From: Apostichopus japonicus
Taxonomy: Eukaryota; Echinodermata; Holothuroidea; Aspidochirotida; Stichopodidae
Assembly (NCBI RefSeq): GCF_037975245.1
Contig: NC_092582.1
Span: 3,163,001-3,227,000 of the forward strand
Direction of reading: 5' to 3'
DNA: 64,000 bases
Within the stretch, counting starts at the first letter, position 1, and each line of letters opens with the position of its first letter. Shown one piece after another: positions 49,401-61,400 of this stretch. The notes below the pieces were generated by a model. That model had not been told where the DNA came from. It was given only the letters and a program-made list of their open reading frames with translations, and searched no databases. Both the position numbers and the translations under genes were made by a program.

Positions 49401-52400
49401 GTTATAGTTTCAAATGTCATATTGGGTATATATTTATTACAACTTATGGGGGGGGGGGGGGATTGTAATTGAGTTGCTAATAATTACTCTAGTGACAAGA
49501 ACTCGCAGTTGAAGAGTTCAAAAACTTCATGCATGGTGAAGGTTGTAATTTATGTACACAAGAAACAGTTGTAGTTTGTAAGAAACAAAGCTGAGTCTTT
49601 CTAAACTGCTACACGAATTTGAGCACTAAATTATTCCCTCCCCCACCCCCCCCCCCCCGCCACCGCCCCGCCCCTAGTAGTTTGATGTAAAATCATTGTA
49701 CTTGACATTCTACATCAGCCCCACATCAGTTGATTTTGTCCACCTATATAGTTAAATCATTTTACCATTTTATCTGGTGATCGTTTTTCGGTGCCCTTCC
49801 TAAGATAGGTGAATTAGGAAATAACATACTTGAAATAGTGACATGTGAAACATTCCTAACAATCTAGGTAAAAAAATATATATATAAATAAAAAAAAATC
49901 AGGTTAAGGTTGATGTATAGGTCACATTCCTTTGTGAAGTGTGAAAAATTGCTACACCCCCATTGTGACAGTTATACACCTTCTGGGGGTCATAAATATT
50001 TCCTTAATGAAATCACAGCATATTTCCAAGATAAATTTTAAAAAACTAATGATATATATAGATATATGTACCTCCTACCTACCTTAACAAGGATAACACA
50101 TATTTGCATGCAGGGATGAATCAGGAAATCAGAGTGCTTTAATAGGAGGAGTGACCCACCCACCAAATAATTGAGCACATTACAGGGGGACATGTGTGTA
50201 AGAGAGCTGCAACAACTTTATGAAACTTAAGGTAAATAAACAATCTTCGGGTGGAGTTGTGTTGAAATGCCTGCCTTTAACAATGGAACTATTAAGGAAA
50301 TAGCTCCATGCTTGACCTTACAAAAGACCTTTTATATCACTGCTAATGGGAATATCATTTTAAAGCAGCAAATCCCGGTTCAACAGGATAGTTTTCATCA
50401 GAGTCAATCAGGTTTGTACACAAATGAAATTGCTAAAAACTTTCCAATAATATCCGGATCTCTTAACAAGTGGGTTTGAGAGTTTAATACAATGACTCAG
50501 AATGGAAGTTTTGACATGGTTAAAATAACTCATCTTTTTGTTGGGTTCATATGTACTTTTGAGGGAGGAGGAGGGGTGGAAGTGAGGAAGGGATGGGGTG
50601 GGGGGGTGGTGATGTGAACTGAAATGAACATTTGCAGTTTAATATATGGAGGTATGTCAAATGAACTTAAAAATCACACCCTACTGAATGTTCATTTATT
50701 GAAACAAGTATTCGTGGTTATTTCTAGATAATTGGTAGAGCTTTGTAATCTTCTTCTGGGTCACATTAAATAGGTTGATAAAAATGTAGCCGCAACTCAT
50801 CACTCGCATGGAACCCTTTTTTTTAAGTCTGTCCTCCTCATCTTGTAGACTGAGCTTATGTGATTCTTATTTTTTGCGAGTATCTTTTTCCTCAAGAAAA
50901 CAATGGTCATCTTTGTTTCGAGTTTCTGACCTTCTTGGAGGTCAAGTTTCGTAGATGTAGTGACATTGACATTGACATGACTTTCACTAACCCTAACTCT
51001 AGCAGCATAGCACTCTCACTCAATCTTAAGTGACTGCATGCTCCAGTGACCAAGCTGAATAAGAAGCCCTGGAACTCTGTGTGCAAGTTCCTGGTACAAC
51101 ACTGTTGTGTAACAACAGTATCATTTTGACTACCAGAGACTACATCAAGTAAGTGTTATAACCACAGCTCTGTTCTACAGTACTAACCTCAATTGAAGAT
51201 TTTGACACAACCTCAATCTTCAACATGGTGGCAACGGTTAAAAAAAAATCTTCAAAGCCAATAGGATTTCCAGTACCAGTCCACCTTTACATTTAATGGA
51301 GTGTCTAAATATTTTTGTGCATCAATTTTAAATTCTAAGCAAGTGAAACCAGTGTGCACTTCTGTCAACGAGTGTGAGCATAAGAGCATATCTGTTTTAC
51401 CAATCTATCAGGACTTTGGAGTTTGTTTTGGATCTGTACTTTTTTTCAAAGAAGATTTTAAACATGACTGACAAAATGATCCCCATTATGGACTGGCACG
51501 CGCCAAACCTTGCAGAAGCATTCCGAATGTTCCGTCAAAGGACTCTTTTGTATTTCAAAGTGAAACATACACCCACAGAGGATCAAGTGCCAACTATTTT
51601 GCTATCTGTAGGTGAAGAAGGCCTGCGGCGATACAATTGTTGGAAGCTTAGCAGCACAGAACAGGGTGACGTCGACACAATTTTGAACAAATTTGAGGAG
51701 CAATTAGAACCACAAGAAAACTTCAGAGTATGTCGCCTCAAACTATCAAAGACCATGCAGCGCCCAGATGAAAAACTGGATGATTTTGTTAATAGATGCC
51801 GTCAAATTGCTGCAAAATGTGAGTTCACCAACAAAGAGCTGGAAGAACGCTTACTAGAACAAATTATAGCCAGCACACCTGTTCAAGATTATCAAAAGGA
51901 ACTTCTAAGAACAAAAAAAGATTACACACTAAATGAAGCTCTGCAGCTTGGAAGAACGTACGAGGCATCCCAAGCTCACATGCAGGCACTGAATGCTCTG
52001 TGTCATGATACAGCCACAGTTGGAATTGCTGCAATGAGAGAAAATACAAAGGGAGCATGCAAAAATTGTGGAGGCCAACACCAGTTTGGGAAACAACATT
52101 GTCCGGCTTCGAATGTAGTGTGCCACTCATGTAAGAAACTAGGACATTATGCAAGGGTCTGTTTAACCACAAAGTTCAAACAAATGAAAGACAGGAACCA
52201 GACAAAACAGTCCAGTTACCTCGGTGACAATGATAGGAGACAAGTTCATAATCTTGAGGAATTGCCAGAATCTCATCAAGATGCACATTTGTTTTCACAG
52301 CTCAGTTTTGATGTTATTGATGCTGACCAGCGCAAGGAAGCTATTGCCCGTCTACAGATCAAGTTGAGTAACAGACCAGGCATCCACAACTTAAAGGCAA

Positions 52401-55400
52401 AAGTAGATACTGGAGCACAAGCAAACACGCTTCCACTTCGGACATTTAGAAACATGTTTCCGGAACAACTAAATGAACATGGTGTTCCACAGTCCCTATC
52501 AGACTCTGGTACAGTGCTGTCAGCATACAATGGAACTGAGATCAAGCAGTACGGGACTGTTGTGATCCCATGCAGGTACAACGACACACCATGGAATGAT
52601 ACACAATTTTATGTTGTACAATCAGATGGCCCTGTGATATTGGGAATTCAAACATCTGTCCAGCTGGGTCTTGTATCTCTACACTGTATCGTGAACAACC
52701 AATCACCCATCAATGACGTCGAAACGTTAGTGCGGTTATTTCCACAGCAATTTGACAGGATTGGTGAACTCCATAATACACATCATTTAGTAGTAGACCC
52801 AAACTTTCCAAGTAATGTTGATGCTCCTAGGAAAACACCAATTGCCCTGAAAGGAAAAATCAAATCAGAACTAGATAAGATGGAAGAACAAGGTGTCATC
52901 AAAAAGATCACTGAACCTACAGAGTGGGTGAGTTCCATTACATATGTCACCAAGAAAGATGGGAGTCTTCGAATATGTCTTGATCCACGCAGGCTGAATA
53001 AGGCTCTCATAAGACCACATTATAGGCAGCAAACAGTAGAAGAATTGAACCACAAGTTTCACAACATGAAGTTTTTTTCGAAACTAGATGCAAAATGTGG
53101 CTACTGGTCAGTGAAATTGGATGAAGAGAGTCAGAAATTGACCACTTTTCAAACACCATTTGGAAGATACACCTTCTGTCGACTACCCTTTGGACTAATT
53201 GTTAGTCAAGACATTTTCCAGTTGGAGATGGATCGGATTCTAGAAGGCTGTGAAGGGGCAGTCTGTATAGCAGATGACATTGTTATTTTTGGTCGAACAT
53301 CAGAGGAACATGATCAGAATCTTATGAACTTGATGAACACAGCTGCACAACAAGGCCTCACACTCAATTCAAGCAAGTGCGCTATCAAGCAGACAAGTGT
53401 TGATTTCTTTGGAAACCGGTACTCCAGAGAGGGCATGAAACCAGATCCCAAGAAGGTTGCTGACCTGAGAACAATGCAAACTCCACGGAACAAGTTGGAA
53501 TTACAGCATTTCCTGGGTCTCATGACCTACTTGTCACATTTCATACATGATTTCAGCTCCAAGGCAGCTGTTTTACGTGATCTTTTGCGCAAAGATGCAG
53601 AATTTATTTGGGAGCCACACCATCAAGTAGCACTGGAAAAGCTCAAGCAAGAAATTTCTGAGTCATCACTTCTCCAGTACTTTGATACATCATCACCAGT
53701 GTACGTTCAATGTGATGCAAGTCTACAAGGACTAGGAGCAGCTCTTCTTCAACATGACCAGGAAGAAAAACTACAACCAATCGCATTTGCAAGCAAGGCT
53801 TTGTCGTCTACAGAACAACGTTATTCCTGCATCGAACGAGAGCTGTTAGCAATCGTCTTTGGTGTAGAACGCTTCCACACATACTTGTATGGCAGAAGCT
53901 TCACAGTAATAACAGATCACAAGCCACTATTGATGATAATGGACAAACCACTGACTGCAGCACCTCCCAGATTGCAGAGGATGCTAATACGCTTACAAGG
54001 CTACAACTTCAGTATCAAGCACCGCCCAGGACAAGACAACCTTTTGGCAGACAGCCTCTCACGTCTGCCAAGTATTTGTAACAAGCAGGCCATCGACCTA
54101 GACTTAAGGGTTGACATTATCCAGTTTTCATCAAAGAAGCAAGATGAGCTGAAACAGCAGACAAAGCAAGACACAATGTTAAGTGCCCTGGTGGAAGTAA
54201 TCATCACAGGGTGGCCAGACTCAATCAAGGAGGTACAACCTGACTTACGACAATTTTGGAGCTACAGAGATGAACTCACAGTTTGTGATGGAGTAATTCT
54301 AAAAGGGTTTCAAGTTGTCATACCCAAGCAGATGCAAGCAGGTATCTTGCAAAAGCTGCACACAAGCCATTTGGGACAACAGAAAACCAAGTTATTGGCC
54401 AGAGAGTGTGTCTATTGGAACAACATTAACAAAGATATTGAAAGAATGGTCCAGTCATGCCCAGCATGCCAACAACAGCAACCAGCTCAACCAGCGGAAC
54501 CACTTCTACCGCACGAGATTCCTACAAAACCATGGAGCACAGTTGCCACGGATCTGTTTGAATTGAAAGGCAAGCAATGGTTGATCGTGGTAGACTACTA
54601 TAGCAAGTATCCAATCCTACAACAACTTTCAGATCAGGTCTCAAGCAACACTGTCATTTCAGCCTTGAAGAAAATTTTTGCTGAACAAGGAATTCCATCT
54701 AAGGTTGTGAGTGATAATGGTCCCCAGTATTCCAGTTACCAGTTCACGATGTTCGCAGAATCATGGGGTTTTACTCATGTGACAACATCCCCTAGGAGAC
54801 CTCAAGGCAATGGGTTTGTAGAGAGACAAATCAGAACAATAAAAAGTATCATGAAAAAGGCATCAGACATCCAGCTAGCCTTGCTTCATTGGAGAACCAC
54901 ACCTATATCTGAAAGCTTACCCAGCCCTGCAGAAATCTTGATGGGCCGCCAGCTGAGAAATACACTTCCCAGCAAGTCACCCAATACCAACGTAGCTGCA
55001 GACCATATATACAACCAGCTACAGCAGAGACAGAATGTTCAGAAGTACTATTTTGACCAACATGCCAGAAGATCAGAACTGCCTACACTATCCAATGGGC
55101 AGAAGTCCAGAATTTTGGATCCAGGCACAAGATTGTGGAAGCCTGCTACAGTTGTTGCCGGAGCTGGGGGTGAACGATCCTACGTTCTCCAGAGCCCAGA
55201 GGGGAGATTGCTTAGACGTAATCGGCAGCATATCAGACCTGACCTTAGCGAGGCAGAGCAAGTCACAGAAAACAGTCAAGAAATCCCTAGCAAGGCAGAT
55301 AATACCGACACAGATACACTGACTACAACTGGTGTAGATGTACCACCATCTATTCCCAACATCTCACCTCAACAAGAGAGCAGTCCTCATCAGCCTCCAG

Positions 55401-58400
55401 CCATGCGACCAAAGCGTAACATTCGAAGGCCAAGGAGGTTTGAAGATTATGTGACGTAGTGGCGTATTTCATATGTACATAGAATTTTACCTTTTTGTTT
55501 TGTTTTGTGAGGAAAAGACCAAGGAAGTGAGAAAACTTTTGTTTTATGAAAAAAAAAAAAAAAGGACAAGCAACAGTAAAGACAGCAAAGCAGAAACAAA
55601 AAAACAAAAAAAAAACAAAAAATATTGGTTTTTGTTTAATTCCCAAGACAATTCGTTAGTGAAGCATAAAATTTGATTTAACATTTTCTTTGAACCTGTG
55701 CGAATTAGCTGATGTGGAAAGCTCTCTCGGAATCCTTATAGAAGTATTTTAACATTTGTAAATATGTGTATAGCACGATTGGCAGAATCAATCACCGCTG
55801 ATTGACTTGGAAAGTTTCGCAAAGTGTTGTTCGATCTTTCGTTTTGTTTTGTGTGGAAAAGGGAGATGTAGTGACATTGACATTGACATGACTTTCACTA
55901 ACCCTAACTCTAGCAGCATAGCACTCTCACTCAATCTTAAGTGACTGCATGCTCCAGTGACCAAGCTGAATAAGAAGCCCTGGAACTCTGTGTGCAAGTT
56001 CCTGGTACAACACTGTTGTGTAACAACAGTATCATTTTGACTACCAGAGACTACATCAAGTAAGTGTTATAACCACAGCTCTGTTCTACAGTACTAACCT
56101 CAATTGAAGATTTTGACACAACCTCAATCTTCAACAGTAGAGACAGTGTATTAATGTATATATTGATAAGCGAGACGGAGAGGACGTTGCCAGCATGCGA
56201 TACCAAATAAATCAAACATGAGCAAGGAATAACTGATTTTTATCCTTCTATCTACCATATTATTCCTTCGCTTGTTTGGATTCCGTGCTGGACATCACAT
56301 CCAAGCTTTTCTTAAAGACAATGGAGACTAGCGCACAAAGAAACCTTTGATTCTGGTAATCTGACCTAGTTTCGAATGAGGTGTAACAGAAGTGTTAGAC
56401 ACCACCATCGATCCCAGCAAATACACACACAGCTTGCTACCTTCGGTAATTAGACACTTGTGTACAGTCAATACATACAGCTACGGTCAATACCCACAAC
56501 ACAGTGTACATAGCAGTGATGGACATCTCAGGTCCAGATAAAAGATAACAAGGTTTCACGTTTCATTACTGTCTGCATTTTGTAGCGACAAGCAAAAAAC
56601 TTCACTTGCAAGCAATGGAAAGTTAACTTTTTTCAGAGGCGGCACGCGGATTGGGTCTTCAATGCCTTTAAGGAGTACCTCTTAGAGGTACTTAATTTTG
56701 AGAAAAAAACAGCCTGTAAAGAAACAAAGCTGGTGTGATTGCATTGAGGTGGGTGTAGAACACTATTTCATTGCATGTACACCACACTTAACTCTAAAAC
56801 TGTCACAATTTTCTGCTCATTTTATTAATGAAATGACATAAGTTGAGTCAACTAACCGGTGACTGCAAAGTCGATCCTATCATTGATTTCCGTGAGGGTT
56901 ATTGCCAGTGGTTCCTCCACAGGAATATCGTCCCTCTCGGCCTCCCTGATCACAAACTTCAAGGTCACTTTGCCAGGGTGTATGAGTCTATGAGCCTTTG
57001 TACCGCGGATACAAAATTCGGGAAAAAATTCAAGATGGATGTATGAAAATGATTTAAACAAATAATTTTATCATCATGAATTTAAGTTAAAAGAATAAAT
57101 AAGTAAATAAATCATGTTCTTGTATCACTGAGATGCTCTTGAAAAGTACCTGGCATTTCCTCTCCCCATTTGCATCCCCCCCTTCCCCTCACCATGAAAA
57201 ATGAAAGCATATTCTCCTTGATTAAGTCTGAGTACAACCATCATTTGAAGTTTGAAATTTGTTCTTGTCCTTGGTGTACCACTAGAGATGTTTACAAATG
57301 TCTTTAATACTACAGATGAACTTACCATGTGGACAAGTGAATTTTAACTACTTTCATCAGTAAACATTTGATTAACAGAGCACATTAGAAATGGTAAATA
57401 ACCCCATCACTGATCACACAATTCCATTACACACACATTACACAAAATGTTGGCAGATATATAGCTCCTTCTTTCATTAGTTGCCATTTTTTAACATATT
57501 GAGTTGGAATTTTTGTTATCACCAGTTTGGGATTCACTTACTCTTTCTCTGCAATCGGAATTCTTGGCCAGAGAAGAAAGTTTCAACTCTGTAGTACAAC
57601 CACACTCTTCTCGAGACATCTTTCCAAAACACTGCTTGTAATATCCCGAAGTCTATTTATGGCAAGAAAATGAAAGGTATTGAGATCAAATTTCTGAGCA
57701 TTTAACCAATCCATCATGATATGTGCAAGAAGGGATACAAAGGTGGACCCACCCATCCCACCTCTGATATAAATGTTAGCACCCCACTGACAATTACAAT
57801 TATGCTTTATAAACTACAAGCACACTAATATGCAATTCAGTCCAGGTATGGAAGCAACTACCATGCAGTTGGAGTCATGTGGCATGTGTTTACCTTACTG
57901 TTACCTGAAAGTTAAATGACAACAAAAAAAAGACTTAATACAGGTTTGATTTATGATTTCATTTGATATATTTTCCATATTCATGCAGATATCACAATGT
58001 TTACGATGAAAAGACATATAAAAATCGATAAGAAAATGGTGGAAAAGGTTCATGCAATTGTTAAGGAACTATCTTAATAATGCTAATTCTCACAATAAGA
58101 GACAGACTGGGAGATGAATTGATACCTGCTCTGTGACCCAGGGAGGAAAGGTGGACAAACTTCTCCTTTCCCTCGTTCTAGTAAATTAGCATTGTTTGTC
58201 ATCCATTTAACTGTGCTGGCAATTCAAGGAGATCTAACAATGATTGGACAAACACAAAAATATTCCTTTAGTTTAGGTTTTTTCCTGTAGTATACATTTT
58301 ACTGTGCTGGCAATTCAAGGAGAGCAATGATCAGACAAACACCAAACTATTTTTTTGTTTGTTTTTGCTCTGTTCTCAAGAATGTTGCTACAATTGTGTG

Positions 58401-61400
58401 GGGAGAATGTTCTTAGAATGTTGTAAGAATGTTGCCACATGCTGTGTATCGAGTTATGGATACACACCTTTGAAATTTCATAATGTTCTCGTGGCCGATT
58501 GGCGTTAGGATCTGCGTTGTAGATGTGTTCACTGGTGGGTATTTGCTTGCCTCTGGTGCTGGGAGGACGGTAATTCACCTAGAAATGAGAAATTGGGTCA
58601 TACACTCAAAAAGTCACACATGCATCTCTATGTTCAGCTTTAAAAGATGCCTTTAGTGACGACAAGATCTTGATATGTTTTAGACCCCGAAAAAAAAAAA
58701 TGTTATCGGTTCGGTTTGTATCTCCATACCACTCTTGATTTTGGGGAAAATTACCCTTTAAACGTCTGAGATTTGTCAATGAATGTGGCTGGACAACAAA
58801 GTCTAACAAACAGACCGTTGTTAGGTAAGTATATACCTCAGATGCAGTAGCCTTAAAGGAGCATTCCAGACAAAAATGTTATTTAAAAAGAATATCGCGA
58901 ATAATGCAATAGCTATAGATTGAAACACATCTTGCTTGCAAATTCATGTTTTCGTCTGGGACCTTCACATATCACAACTAAAATTCTGTATAAAATCATC
59001 CTTTAAAATATCACATTTTCGCTCAATTCCCTTTAATAATGGTGGAAACATATCATCAAAAGTATCAGAACACATTTTTCTTCCCCAATATACTTGTGAT
59101 GTTTTCACCCTGATAATAAAATGCATTTTATGACATTTCTTACAAGCTATAGCCTAACTGTGTCAGTATATAGTGTGTAATTATTAAACAGGTGTTTACA
59201 GCAGGGTTAGGTTCATAAATGGAGTATTTATGGAACATCTTAGCAATCATATAATGGTATCGACAAAGTTCCACATATGCTAGAACAAGAAATTGGCAAC
59301 TAAACATTCAATTATATGTCTCATTGACAATGGATGCTATTTGAGAGTGGCAGTAAAATGTGTATTGAACTTTTGAGCTTGAACAACGATTATTGTTTGT
59401 TTTTGTCTTTTTTGATGAAAGGCTTTCCCCACCCCCCCTCCCCACTTCCCCCACCCAAAAGGGAAAAAAAGGAATAGCAGATGACACAAAATGCACCTTG
59501 TCTGTGAGATGTGTTTTATTCTAGACCGAAGACTTAAGCAAGTCTAACATACACCACAGAACTTATAATTTCCTTTGCTAGAGGCAGTATTTGCAATGTT
59601 TGCTGCAACTGGGTCAAAGGTCATCAGTATTAACTACCCCCAAATATGCTAGAAAGGTTAATAATGGTCATCTTTGCTCAATTTTTAAAAAGCATTTTCA
59701 CAAACACTGAAAAAGGTAGTTACCCACAATTAGATATTTAACTGTCTATAAATTATAATACTTCTCAATGGCTGGGAATAAATTTGATGATCAGGGCCTA
59801 ATCTAATGATTAATTTTAGCAAATTTTTAGCATGCTAAATTTTGACAGCTAGTGGGACTATATCATCAAACATTCACAAAATGACCGACCTCAAGATGTG
59901 AATTTTCTTTCTTTAAATCATATGACAATCTCAATCAAACCAAAATTTTGCATGACAATTATTTCCATCAAAATAAGATGAACAATTTTGATTGGTTTTG
60001 TTAATTAAATTACCCTGACTATATAACAAGTTAAATATAACATACCGGTAAGTCCTGCAGAAGAGGCCTGTTTAACTGGTCCTTTGGATGACCATGGAGA
60101 AATACATGGTCACTGAATAGGGGGCTGTAGATGAAATGAAGGTGTTTGGAAGGGGGGCAGCTGCAATGGAATGTTAAAGTGAGAGAGGTGTCCTTACATC
60201 CCATGGAAGCAGCTGGTATGGAGATCGTCAAAGCTGTAGTCCACTAGAGCAGTGAAATAAATTTAAAAAAAAACACATCACCAAAGTGCCAAAAACTGCA
60301 GAAAAATTATAGTATAGAGTAGAATATACTATTAAACATTTTGTTTCATTTGAAAAACATGCTAACTTTAATATGTGCAAAGGGAAGGAAGGGTGGGGAG
60401 GGGGAGGGGATCATGAATGGGGTCCTACTTCACCAATTCATATGGATATGAATGAACAGTCACATCACAGCCTACTGCTTTGCACTCCACACCACCCTCC
60501 CTCCCCCCCCCCTTCACAATTGCCTTACTTTGTAGTGACGCAACACTATCACAATAGTTATAGCTATCTCAATTGTGCACCCTCATTTGATCGTATAGTT
60601 CTTCAGGTCTACCTCTCTGCGTTATGGATGAACCTGCCTTTGTTTTAGGATTTTTGGAGCAAAATTAATCCATAGCAGTTCTCCACATGGCTCTTCACGG
60701 TAAAACGGTTAACAAAAGGGCATCCTCGTTTTTGTAACAAATATCCGACTGGAAATACGCAGCTTTCCTTGGGACTTAAGTTTGCCACCGACCTATTTCT
60801 TTATTGGGAAGTCGTGACCTTCAATGTCATTTTACCACTTATATTACCACTTATATTAGCTCAGTGATTAACGCGGGTGCCTAACAATCATAAGGTCCCC
60901 GGTTCGAGTCACTCCAAGATTAATGTATGTCGTCCAGTTACAGAATTGTTGACAATTGACAATTCATAATCATGGACGTTAAATATGAATCTACGAGACT
61001 GATTTCCGCTTTGATAAGCCAATGATGGCTTAAGTTCCTGCTTGCAGGAGGATCTAAAATACATACATATTATTATTATCATTACACCGGTGCTTATATA
61101 GCGCAAAATCCCAGGGCTAAATGCGCTTAACAAAACATATACAATAATGAAAATTACAGTTGAATACAATAAACCATAGGTTTGTTTGAAATAAAACGTC
61201 TTTAACGCTGATTTGAAAGTGCTGATGGCTACTTTGTTCCACAACAACGGTGTGCTGGCTAAAAGCTTGCTCCCCGACTTGCTTTAATATTGTTTATATC
61301 ATTTATATTCCTTGCCCGGACCCCCTTTGCCCCTGATCCCTTTTTATCTTGGACTTCGGAACATCTTGCTGTAAATATAGTAATTTGGTGAGTTACATTT

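Larger units (their letters stand above)
50956..56136 (+). mobile_element. Ty3/Gypsy-type LTR retrotransposon, apparently complete (5181 bp)
   Basis: It has two 270-bp LTRs (50956-51225 and 55867-56136), each starting TG and ending CA, that I read as identical. Target duplication GTAGA flanks it (50951-50955 and 56137-56141). A primer-binding-site candidate TGGTGGCAACGG follows the 5' LTR directly; I could not assign its tRNA. A polypurine tract GGAAAAGGGAGA (55855-55866) directly precedes the 3' LTR. Between them is one uninterrupted gag-pol frame with order protease, reverse transcriptase, RNase H, integrase, as in Ty3/Gypsy. No env-like frame follows. It is antisense to its host gene CATSPERG. 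Confidence 0.97.

Noticed and set aside
51374-51463. 30 extra N-terminal residues of the gag-pol frame
   Set aside because: This segment begins with GTG, not ATG. The first ATG, in good context, is at 51464.
60860-60925. Functional tRNA gene
   Set aside because: A and B boxes are present, but the stems do not pair and no plausible anticodon arm forms; a SINE head explains it better.
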